Both the position numbers and the translations under genes were made by a program. From IMG/VR virus record IMGVR_UViG_3300035698_013216, positions 1 to 27,283 of that record: a stretch of 27,283 nt of DNA; one strand, given 5' to 3'. Shown one piece after another: positions 9,001 through 13,466 of this stretch. The notes under the pieces were generated by a model that saw only the letters and a program-made list of their open reading frames with translations, had not been told where the DNA came from and searched no databases. This stretch comes from a virus. How positions within the stretch are numbered: the first letter of the stretch is position 1; the number at the start of each line of letters is the position of its first letter.

Positions 9001-9996
9001 CGGCTTGTACCCAAGATATTGAGTGGCCTCGCGAGAAAACTCCTCGTACTTGTTACGCGACCATTCATCGACGTTGCCGATTTTCTGGCCTGTGGCCCGC
9101 TGGAGTTCATCAACAACGGTATCAAGGGCGGTTACAGCAAACCCATGAAACGACTTGTATGCCGAATATGCACCACGACGAAAAGCGCCGTAGTCCTGCA
9201 TGTCGTTGTGGCGCTCGAGATATTGCGCGAACTCTTCCGGGTCCCGCGGAACAAGCGATCCCAGGTCGTTACGTGCCGTATCCGGGGCCTCGGGCTGCTC
9301 CTGGGGCTGCTGCTGACGAGAGGTGGCAATGCCCTTCTCCAGCGAAGGCAACAGCGCCTCAACGTAATCCGCGGTTTCCCTCGGGACGGTGCCGGTCATG
9401 CCGCCGTCGACCCACTTCTGCGTGGCCGTAGGACCCCAGTTGTAGGCCATCAAGGCCAGAGCCGGATCCTCGAACTTCTCCAACTGCTGGGAAAGGTATC
9501 GGATGCCGCCCTTGAGGTTCTGTTCCGGGTCATAAGGATCGACACCCAGTTCCTTTGCCGTGCCGGGCATCAACTGGGTGAGGCCGATCGCGCCTTTCGG
9601 GGATACAGCCTTTGAGTCGTGGCCGCTCTCACGTCCGACCCAATTTTTCACGAAGTCATTGCTGATGCCGTTCGGCAACAGGAACCCACCGCCGCTCGCG
9701 CCCGCTGCTGGGCCTGCGCCTTCGGGTGCCGGTTGCCATCCCTTGTCCGCCTGGAACGGGTCAAACATGATCCGCTGACCGGAATCGCTCTCCATGTATT
9801 GAGGGGTTGTGACGCTCTGTTGTGCCGGCGCAGCTTGAGGCGCGGCCGCAGCGGGAGCACCAGCATTCGGCGCAGCCTGATACGGTTGCCACCCCTTATC
9901 CGGTGCAGCAGGGTCATAATATGCTCGCTGCCCGCCATCGTTTTCGATGACAGGCAGTCCAGCGGAAACAGGATCGAAATCCCCAGTATTAGACAA
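1..9996 (-). CDS. Giant polyvalent virion-type protein (lytic transglycosylase, ParB-like, methylase, helicase, HExxH modules), 3'-truncated by window
   Basis: I read every in-frame codon from 9996 to base 1 and found no stop, so at least 3332 residues are encoded and the end lies outside the window. The start is TTG 9996: an in-frame TAG (the stop of the upstream gene) lies just before it, and AGGAGG sits 5 nt upstream. Modules, by residue: two short GQR..DP..DKGWQP repeats (22-38, 73-89); soluble lytic transglycosylase domain (about 105-205) with catalytic-type Glu123 in GRES, then GAIGLTQLMPGTA and AYNWG; a hydrophobic stretch (about 353-395); ParB/DdrB-like domain with GHEGRAR (799-805); HEIEH (1094-1098), followed by GKPVSEEVLEDYPDL, a string common in such proteins; N6-adenine methylase with EPTAGNGALL (from 1317) and NPPF (1374-1377); Gly/Pro-rich linker (about 1510-1640); Strawberry-notch/SNF2-type helicase with GVGKG (Lys1894), DESH (2019-2022) and GRINRTGQ (2421-2428); HEALH (3122-3126). 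Roles are inferred from these families: wall penetration, then modification or protection of injected DNA. It resembles DarB/DdrB-type polyvalent proteins. Entry with the DNA is inferred from gene position only. Confidence 0.93.
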   Translation of the reverse strand, partial: MSNTGDFDPVSAGLPVIENDGGQRAYYDPAAPDKGWQPYQAAPNAGAPAAAAPQAAPAQQSVTTPQYMESDSGQRIMFDPFQADKGWQPAPEGAGPAAGASGGGFLLPNGISNDFVKNWVGRESGHDSKAVSPKGAIGLTQLMPGTAKELGVDPYDPEQNLKGGIRYLSQQLEKFEDPALALMAYNWGPTATQKWVDGGMTGTVPRETADYVEALLPSLEKGIATSRQQQPQEQPEAPDTARNDLGSLVPRDPEEFAQYLERHNDMQDYGAFRRGAYSAYKSFHGFAVTALDTVVDELQRATGQKIGNVDEWSRNKYEEFSREATQYLGYKPTLEQVFESDDMLADFGTWAGASVGQAAVSALPTILAFRIHPALGMLVLGGMGLGDLQGAAMDEIKDPRGVNSMLGAIPYALMEKWLGPAARIGQALHNLGAKKVAGEVAEEGIDLLKRSFWRRLAAEYPKTTLGEAGTEGAQTGISAARVGLEQGKSLDEIFTKDVVKEMLEAAAAGGFGAGPLAIPGAIVEGQRQNRPATPPPPPEDDNVMRGIDEDAPTFDGETPEGDAAPTGQPAFDPDTGVPIADPEGDQGDDGGASAPQEPTAAPPANEQAPEAPAAPVADESATEESPAQGRTPPWQPFAQSREERLEQLKEEETPLLAQDRDQSQETPQEVRQRLSEIGNERGLVNAYEEREPSEIPEFGPEQINNGKNAAADFEGSSGRVGEVVFNNARGIGAVPSAQNIEYEGAVAFMPPSAFLESSQNDPDISQRSGAFAGLIDRGATMGMPFLSVEMTPEGIKVRGHEGRARVEAIRSKQPNVPIPVAILPLSGMHASDITPEMIQAINNITGQEGNAVGGRPISKVIHQGKEINISQPNPSTGPGAGASPTAPPSSPVAEPEAPQPATPEAPTPETPAAPEPTTPETPSPVTPEEEAPGGPQAPTPSDGGTDTPEGPGTRPAAPRGQDEGTGRPNNALAGGENIDDIINELMPKEEVFREAWEMTREEFRQVDDATAWKKYYPAVAERIVKLAGTDKLQGIYDYYRDRYDLPPIKIRKIKSPFSPTGVTHGRVIYRGKEIVGLEISDTLEDFAQIIVVRHEIEHMIDIAAGFKASVEIAVDPHQTRDGKPYRKITAGHHKYFDDFERDYPHRILIRQALEEGKPVSEEVLEDYPDLVAQVEEGSADIEDMGESGEYGTPDAPDSFALATYFSRLLSSRLDSEKALTRKEIKDLITTLVGGDIDAKTKDEILEVAKVLAARDVVQGDKSDRAKMATLETLEGLLPALNTRTDVSSRRQQYSTPLTLAYLASKMAGVDGDTSVLEPTAGNGALLIEADPKLAWANEIDSARRAALESMGFDVTNEDAAGVGFGTQVDVVLANPPFGTVVGEGGSNTEYNTEFGSTTSIDHAISENALKALNETNGRAVLIIKSLRYGRGDGEQNMGPKSARFTKWLYDTYKVQDHFTVSGELYKSQGAAWPVDVIVIDQGATDTVLAYPNGALPPLVTDINQLKGRMDGAILNTSRRDVSGGRGPATDTGGAGTGGSQPGGVPPTGGSQTGRPDQPRGARPGNGPDTRLPGQPGQDGTGDDRGPADNPVGAPPATDGNDDDGNGNAGSGQPETPNSETGGTGEGNDAPGVSEPGGRSKPVRKLTTEELDDKRRDAIDDILMASEVHDARPKPEEQSDDADFEEWYARAIPTLTNTYADALTNGETARQWVQGMLRVLEEKNATKAQTLRMGKGLSRFYRDVETGKIDPLADAALDAALVEDEETVDVEAEIARRRNIREKSEHASDYQSDYIPGSDHRSVETLVPKNQQTAIDSAIEKLISRLRQEPRYRKIADRGAVISQYVADKLQMNNISREEFKDRFSAEQIDALAFSLVNADKGKGFIIGDQTGVGKGRVVAASLRYAHLTGMPPIFVTAKPGLYKDMYRDLVDIGWDDARVFITNDGITDSNAIVAQDGTKIMSHPKSDAIMTQAMTQGTLHEDVDIIFTTYDQLKTVDGNPTKRHNMMNGLIESSYLVLDESHNAGGTEADAEKENMTVGQYFRALTMQAKSVLYSSATFAKRPHQIGLYGATSISEAVQSSDALQEALKKGGDPLLQAISTRLTEDAAYIRREKSFKGIDIPNVEVTIDRNLAESNATLVRNIFEFDQIISDARDRWAKELQGNLGVSASTAKGVGADHTTFSALMHNVVGQSLLAMKADQAANMAVEAHKAGEKPVITVANTMEAQMADFMEQSNLMVGSTMQETSFTPVYHRYLGKTVTSTFSGFKPNQVTEYGKADKNGKLRIQMTEDDMQQFGILVQFQGMEDQINAQDLSSMSISPIDRIRQILAENDISVGEITGRSTMVDLETGEIKKRVSNEGAKSKEMNSFNAGTLDALILNQSGATGYSLHASEHYKDQKQRHMIIVQAESDINNHVQLLGRINRTGQVVLPKYSVLVGDIPSEKRPAAVLAKKMGTLNANTTSSRTTAISTKDDEVDFFNVIGYQAAQELMANYPALPVFLGIARNTTGEALLKKLTGRAALLSVDHDMALAGDAILPSQTTLYRELTDSFKAILDQELAMGNNPLEADFKNLNAKLLSRGTLVAATDGDSAFNEAAYLDKVEIDQVVKPMTQEQYLEYVASRLEGRLPPYELTSDEARMDDDGGPAVGPVPASVAREIQAVRRAGKLQQRAVLESIGRREQMYQRPMEASLKDLEAAFEKADDNDKPKLRAKIVVMQNRLQSRALLYERIAEQIRSTPIGSSVRLSTKRGDGSDQMVRGLVAGLKYDTSRKDPLSLGALSYEFAVADGESRSMNVRFTQIVNPLGVDGNEQTPSEFRQVRGMPYEKMVDLMESNQRARRVNRWMINGNILPGFALLKKGAITYYSTHDGGVNMGVLLPTDFDANDLSGLPVGFSTPEQIVRYLKEEALYGYANSTDEVVQLKRDSDQSWIIQVRAQKSKPVLNSPEVLRALRTDPANDEEVVFKYKKEGGRVYWVKKLPYTEEGKFLDAVTAIMETVGKGFQTDSAPTLETARRITGTPDASNQVEGGALESLDDPQPSESRSEVTRPAYTEKYEGERGEIATRIKDILRKIAPGARMRMVDELFSRANPNRQIKGQYDPTENMISVALNYDNPENTLRHEALHALRQLGMFTNREWLVLEQKAKDTWMSKYDIARRYPDLNGRQQQEEAIAQAFADYRGGTKYPPGFRSIFDKIATFLRRLANTLSGMGYSRVDDIFAHVEGGTIGQRRAKPLSNTQTLEQVSEEVANSLSAEQLAAIRAMEGKIGRPKLSIGERFKEMISTDLMRRMRQAWLDDLDSLAVYERLANSGKLFSDARSAYKLSRLTRGIN
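5070..5468 (-). CDS. Candidate overlapping gene (132 aa) inside the giant ORF, +1 frame
   Basis: A complete ORF lies wholly within the methylase-helicase linker of the giant gene, in the +1 frame. It starts at ATG 5468 with AAAGGA at 5476-5481, 7 nt upstream, and a TGA in its own frame overlaps that site, so it is not a read-through of upstream sequence. The predicted protein looks like an ordinary helical protein rich in Leu, Ala, Asp and Glu, with stretches such as LAAYRQRVEARLDDLINHAG and MVLIQDFLDNPVRTELATIV. By contrast the giant protein is a Gly/Pro/Asp/Asn/Thr-rich string here. Other minus-strand shadow ORFs in the giant gene are Arg/Ser/Pro-rich and look unlike proteins. I recognise no family. 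It may be a real overprinted gene, the relic of one whose frame was absorbed as linker, or chance; sequence alone does not decide. Confidence 0.42.
   Translation of the reverse strand: MAQSSTHPDATFLADADPLLTLVEPALEDHSLAAYRQRVEARLDDLINHAGHDQAMVLIQDFLDNPVRTELATIVDQPITQWGHLLLRTETMTMATGMPDPDNLKRPTARQVERAKAMTLQEFLSLAVEASR
9730..9933 (-). repeat. Two-copy protein repeat at the giant protein N-terminus
   Basis: Residues 22-38 and 73-89 of the giant protein are two copies of a 17-residue motif, GQRAYYDPAAPDKGWQP and GQRIMFDPFQADKGWQP, separated by an Ala/Pro/Gln-rich spacer. Each is preceded by an acidic END or ESDS turn. They lie ahead of the transglycosylase domain, so they may bind a virion partner or act as a packaging tag; this is inference. 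Confidence 0.7.
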
Positions 9997-10008
9997 TAAC
10001 GCCTCCTA
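9997..10008 (-). promoter_or_regulatory. Ribosome binding site that fixes the TTG start of the giant gene
   Basis: On the minus strand the order is TAG (stop of the 527-aa gene, 10006-10008), an AGGAGG at 10002-10007 overlapping that stop, CGTTA, then TTG at 9996. The TAG is in frame with the giant ORF, so no start further upstream is possible. The next in-frame ATG is codon 68 (9793-9795), which would remove the first repeat copy and has no comparable site. A near-perfect ribosome site with a weak TTG suggests coupled, moderate translation. Confidence 0.75.
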
Positions 10009-11589
10009 CGTGACGGGCTTCCAGTTTCCAGGAGGCGGTGGGGGAAAATTGGCTGGGGCGACTGATGGTGCCGTTTGCTGCGCAGGAGTTGCGCTTCCAC
10101 CTGACTGTTGAATCAGGTTCATAATATCCTGCCGCCGCGCGGCAAAGTTGGCCCGCGTTTTTGCGATAGCGGCCTGCTCTTCCTGCGGTGTCACCGTAGT
10201 TTGCGAATTCATGAAGTTTTTTTGCAGTGTTTCGATCGCGTCCTGCTCTGCCTCATCAAGCGAAGCAAGGGCACTTTGGGCGTCAATCGCCTGCCCGGTT
10301 CTGGCCTGCTCTGCGCGCATCAACGAGATTTCATTCTGCATCTTCTGATTATGCTGCTGGAGGACCAGCGTGGCCTGTTTCAGGTTCGTGGTTGCTTCAA
10401 GCTGCTTTTTGTCGAGTTCCAGGCCACGAGCGAACTGGCTTTCCTCGCGGCCGGCTTTCGCGGCTGCGGCCTTCTTCGCATCCGAACGCTCCTGCGTTCC
10501 AAGGCCTGCTCTGCCAGCCGCGCCCAGTAGGCTCGGTCCAACTTCCGCCCCAGGCTGCGCCTCGGACTCGGCCATCATGCGCAATCCGAAGTTAAGCAGA
10601 TCGTCTTTGTTCCGATCGAGGAAGCTGCCCTGGCCGGGGAATGTCGGCGCTGGAGCGGCTGCGGCTGGTGCTGGTGGCGCACCCGGAGCAATGGTAGGGG
10701 CCGGCATCGGCATCTGTGGTTTCGGCATCGGCTGGGCGTTGGCCGTGTCGGGTTGGGCGGAAGCGCGAATTCGGTCAGCCACGGAAACCGGGGCCGGTGT
10801 AACGACAGAAGCGGGGGCAGGTCCCACGACTGTCTCCGGCCCCGGCGCCACCGGCCCGACCGTCGCGACCGGTGGTGTCGTAATGTCTTCTGGCCTCACA
10901 CTGTTTGGTGACAGCATGTTGGCCTGCTCGCGAGCCGTACCGCGCTGCTGCTGTGCAGCGATAAGGGATTGCGGAGTGCCGCCGTGATTGCGGACATCAG
11001 AAAGAAAATCGCCTGCACGCTCCATAAATCCGGCACCCGGATTTACAACGTCATTGGCTGGAGCGGCGGGAGCCTGCGCCGGCGGCTGCTGACGCCCCTG
11101 CGCGCGCCTCTCCTGCGCTGCGTTAAAGTCTTTGCCATGAACTCCGTGTTTGGTGACATCAGCAATCCAGTCACCGGCCCGGTCCAGAAAACCGCCTGCC
11201 GGGGCCATGTCAATTTCTTCACGAGAAGGGGCATATCCTCCAGATTGCGGCACGGGCTGCTGCTGGGGCGGCGCCACCGGGGCCTGGCCACCAATCTGAG
11301 GCAATCCGGGTCCGGCTGCGGGGGGCATCTGGGGCAAACCGTTTTGCAGATTCCCCGGCAACGGCGTCTGTCTAGGAACAGGAAGTCCGGCCGGGGCCTG
11401 GCCACCAATCGTGGGAAGCGGCGGCTGGGGCTGGCCTGGCTGAACAGGAGTGACCCCGCGTTGTGTCATCTGCGCCTGTACGGCGCGATGAAGCGGGGAT
11501 CCGGGCTTATCCGCAGCAATTTGACGCTCAACCGCCTGCAACTGATCAGGTCCCAGACCATCAAGAATACTTTGTGTCGATGCCGCCAT
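10006..11589 (-). CDS. Ala/Pro/Gln-rich putative ejection (internal virion) protein, 527 aa
   Basis: No named family is recognised. ATG 11589 follows GGAG by 7 nt, and the gene starts 11 bases after the stop of the 322-aa gene. The first 320 residues are mostly Pro/Ala/Gln/Gly linker with embedded repeats: GGFLDRAGDWIADVTKHG (132-149), AGFMERAGDFLSDVRNHG (186-203) and a partial third copy, GSFLDRNKDDLLNFGLRM (321-338); IGGQAP also occurs twice (61-66, 99-104). Residues about 365-490 are charged, Ala/Gln/Lys-rich and probably coiled coil; the end is Pro-rich (NFPPPPPGNW). Low-complexity helical proteins placed between tail-hub genes and a transglycosylase-bearing giant gene fit ejection proteins, as in P22 or T7, but this rests on context. 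An alternative is an assembly chaperone or scaffold for the giant protein. Confidence 0.85.
   Translation of the reverse strand: MAASTQSILDGLGPDQLQAVERQIAADKPGSPLHRAVQAQMTQRGVTPVQPGQPQPPLPTIGGQAPAGLPVPRQTPLPGNLQNGLPQMPPAAGPGLPQIGGQAPVAPPQQQPVPQSGGYAPSREEIDMAPAGGFLDRAGDWIADVTKHGVHGKDFNAAQERRAQGRQQPPAQAPAAPANDVVNPGAGFMERAGDFLSDVRNHGGTPQSLIAAQQQRGTAREQANMLSPNSVRPEDITTPPVATVGPVAPGPETVVGPAPASVVTPAPVSVADRIRASAQPDTANAQPMPKPQMPMPAPTIAPGAPPAPAAAAPAPTFPGQGSFLDRNKDDLLNFGLRMMAESEAQPGAEVGPSLLGAAGRAGLGTQERSDAKKAAAAKAGREESQFARGLELDKKQLEATTNLKQATLVLQQHNQKMQNEISLMRAEQARTGQAIDAQSALASLDEAEQDAIETLQKNFMNSQTTVTPQEEQAAIAKTRANFAARRQDIMNLIQQSGGSATPAQQTAPSVAPANFPPPPPGNWKPVT
10924..11196 (-). repeat. Tandem-like amphipathic repeat in the 527-aa protein
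   Basis: Residues 132-167 and 186-222 share the pattern G-G/A-F-L/M-D/E-R-A-G-D-W/F-I/L-A/S-D-V-x-K/N-H-G, followed by an AAQ-rich basic stretch (AAQERRAQGR and AAQQQRGTAR). A third, degenerate copy, GSFLDRNKDDLLNFG, lies at residues 321-335. The spacing and shared aromatic/acidic pattern suggest short amphipathic helices of one kind, separated by disordered linkers. Confidence 0.75.
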
Positions 11590-11600
11590 TTAACCGCTCC

Positions 11601-12569
11601 CTAGCCCATCAAGCCGTAGTTGGCGGAGTCGAGATAACCCATACCATTGCCGGAACTGCCGCGGCTGCCACCCGCCGCGGCCTGGAAGGCAAGGCTCGTG
11701 CCACCGGTGAAGTAAGCGCCCGCTGCGGTAGCTGCCAGACCGGCAAGCTGGCCAAGCGTGTTCGACTTCGCAACCTGTCTTTCGCCTCTGGTTTCAACCG
11801 TGCGTCCTGTCGGAATTCCGGAAAGCAGTGAGAGCAGGTATTGAGACTGATCCTGGGGATACACGAACTCATTCATGAACTCTTCATAGGTCATGTCGGC
11901 AAGGCGCTGTTCCTGCTGCTGCTGCTGCTCGCCAATATTTTGTAGTGACGCTGCGTCCGTGAGGTTCGTTTGCTGGGTCTGTTGCCCCAAGTTTGAGAAA
12001 AGACCGGCTGCGCTGGCATCACGTCCTCTCTGCTGATTGGCCTGGACAAGCGCATTCTGGAACCCCTGCATGTAAAGCTGGGATGAGGCGTTCGCGATCG
12101 TGTCGTTTTCACCCTCATTCGCGAGGTTGTCGATTACCTGGCGGCGGTCCTCATTCAAGTAGGATCCGCTTTTTGACATCCCGGCATTGCGATCAATCCG
12201 CTGACGCTGCGAATTCTCCGTGATCCGCTTGATCACATTGTCGACAACGCTGTCGGTATAGGGATTGAGATATGCGTTGATATCGCTCTGACCAACCGGA
12301 GCATGGCTCGCCGTGGTCGCAGCCGCGGCCTGATTGATATAGGGCTGGGAACCGCCAATGTTTTGTCGGATGAGGTCGAAGGCTGCAAACTGATCCGGCG
12401 TCAGGGTTGCGAGGCGATCACCTGGGTCGTAAGTGGGGGCCGGCCGGGCCGCATTAACCAGACCCTGTTTGTAGAGGTCTTCCCCGCCCTTCTCAACCCA
12501 TGCCGGTAGGGACACCTTCTGGGTCGTTAGGGTCGGTACTGTTTTCGATCCCCCTCCAAACAGTCCCAT
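11601..12569 (-). CDS. Gln/Ala-rich minor structural protein, probable ejection protein, 322 aa
   Basis: ATG 12569 (MGLFGGGSK) is preferred over TTG 12575 because GGAGG lies 6 nt before the ATG. The protein has an N-terminal Gly-rich tip, a middle with INAYLNPYTDSVVDNVIKRI and ENSQRQRIDRNAG, a Gln-rich helical region with QQQQQEQR, and a C-terminal hydrophobic Ala/Gly segment (LGQLAGLAATAAGAYFTGG) before a Gly/Ser-rich tail. From memory, proteins with the N/AYLNPYT plus helical layout are common in podovirus-like structural blocks and are usually annotated as structural or injection proteins. The Ala/Gly segment could insert in a membrane. Its first 77 bases overlap the end of the GNAT gene in another frame, so the two are translationally linked. 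Confidence 0.85.
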   Translation of the reverse strand: MGLFGGGSKTVPTLTTQKVSLPAWVEKGGEDLYKQGLVNAARPAPTYDPGDRLATLTPDQFAAFDLIRQNIGGSQPYINQAAAATTASHAPVGQSDINAYLNPYTDSVVDNVIKRITENSQRQRIDRNAGMSKSGSYLNEDRRQVIDNLANEGENDTIANASSQLYMQGFQNALVQANQQRGRDASAAGLFSNLGQQTQQTNLTDAASLQNIGEQQQQQEQRLADMTYEEFMNEFVYPQDQSQYLLSLLSGIPTGRTVETRGERQVAKSNTLGQLAGLAATAAGAYFTGGTSLAFQAAAGGSRGSSGNGMGYLDSANYGLMG

Positions 12570-13032
12570 CTTCAACCTCCAAAGCGTCTAGCCCGTGAAA
12601 GAAAAATTCACCGCCGACTTGCATCATCCGACGATATAGCTTGTTCTTCCGATTCGGCTTTCGGCGTGAAATCAGGCCAATAGCTATAGGTAATTGCGAT
12701 TTATCTGCAAATTCAGTCGCAGCATTCAGCAAGTCGCCGGCTATCTTGTACCTCTGATATTCTGGGGCAATGTAGGAAAACCCCGAAAAATGAAGTTCTT
12801 TAGAAAACCACCATTCCTGCAATGTCAGCAAAACAATGCCTGCCGGTGACCCATCAACTCGGGCAATATAGATGATGCCCGTTTTCAGAGAGAGCAGGAC
12901 CTGGTTGCGGACCCGATCTTCTTCAAGGGGGACATCCGGCCATTCTTCCTCAAGATACTGCTTCATCAGCAATACCGCTGTTTCAATGTCTGCCGGTCCT
13001 GCCATGGACACTAACTGCTCATGATCACTCAT
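12493..13032 (-). CDS. GNAT-family N-acetyltransferase, 179 aa
   Basis: The start is ATG 13032, which overlaps the TGA of the upstream gene as ATGA; a longer reading from TTG 13059 is possible but has no support. The fold pattern is GNAT: a substrate-side helix (IETAVLLMKQYLEEEWP), strand and turn IIYIARVDGSPAGIVLLTL, the central strand plus acetyl-CoA loop YIAPEYQRYKIAGDLL (87-102), a helix, strand IAIGLIS, and the late LYRRMMQVGG typical of the family. The pyrophosphate-binding loop is degenerate (QRYKIAG rather than Q/RxxGxG/A). The last 20 or so residues are acidic, lack GNAT features, and are encoded in the overlap with the next gene. The substrate is unknown: a virion protein, a host protein or a small molecule are all possible. 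Its place among tail and ejection genes is notable. Confidence 0.75.
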   Translation of the reverse strand: MSDHEQLVSMAGPADIETAVLLMKQYLEEEWPDVPLEEDRVRNQVLLSLKTGIIYIARVDGSPAGIVLLTLQEWWFSKELHFSGFSYIAPEYQRYKIAGDLLNAATEFADKSQLPIAIGLISRRKPNRKNKLYRRMMQVGGEFFFHGLDALEVEDGTVWRGIENSTDPNDPEGVPTGMG

Positions 13033-13466
13033 CCTGCCATCCACTTCGTTCCTGTCCAAACGAGTTCAACTCTGCCGTAATCTGCTGTTATCACATACGA
13101 TGTCGCGCCGTTGATCGTATCAGTGCCACCGCGATTGATGGTGATGTTGTTCGATGACGCAGCGCCGCTGCCATCAATGACCGTGATTTTCGTGCCGATC
13201 GTCGGGGATTGTGTCAGGGCCAGGGCCACGGCCGCTGCAAAATTGACGATCACATATTCATCAGCAATCGAAAGGTTGCCGGATCCAGCGGTGATGTTCG
13301 TGATGTGGACGCGCCGACCCTTGGTCGTGATCAGGATGTCTTTTGCCTCCAGGGGGCCGCGCAGCCCGTCAAAGTACCTGTTCAGCAGGGCCACCATGCC
13401 CGATGCCCAGTCCGGGCCAAAAGAGGTCGGCGGCTGGATATTGCCGGGCCGGTCGGTCGCGCCCAT
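13029..13466 (-). CDS. Beta-rich fibre-tip-like structural protein, 145 aa
   Basis: ATG 13466 overlaps the stop of the gp10-like gene (TAATG), and its own stop overlaps the GNAT start, so it is the middle of a coupled trio. After a helical N-terminus (PDWASGMVALLNRYFDGLRG), the rest is beta-rich: VHITNITAGSGNLSIADEY, ITVIDGSGAASSNNITINRG, INGATSYVITADYGRVELVW and a final TGTKWMAG. This glycine-turn pattern ending in an aromatic G-T-x-W strand is common in phage fibre tips and appendage domains. I infer a small tail-tip or appendage subunit attached near the hub; a head-completion role cannot be excluded. Confidence 0.8.
   Translation of the reverse strand: MGATDRPGNIQPPTSFGPDWASGMVALLNRYFDGLRGPLEAKDILITTKGRRVHITNITAGSGNLSIADEYVIVNFAAAVALALTQSPTIGTKITVIDGSGAASSNNITINRGGTDTINGATSYVITADYGRVELVWTGTKWMAG

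Noticed and set aside
11913-11934. CTG/CAG triplet run
   Set aside because: It encodes the Gln run of the 322-aa protein and is short; no sign of an independent repeat element.
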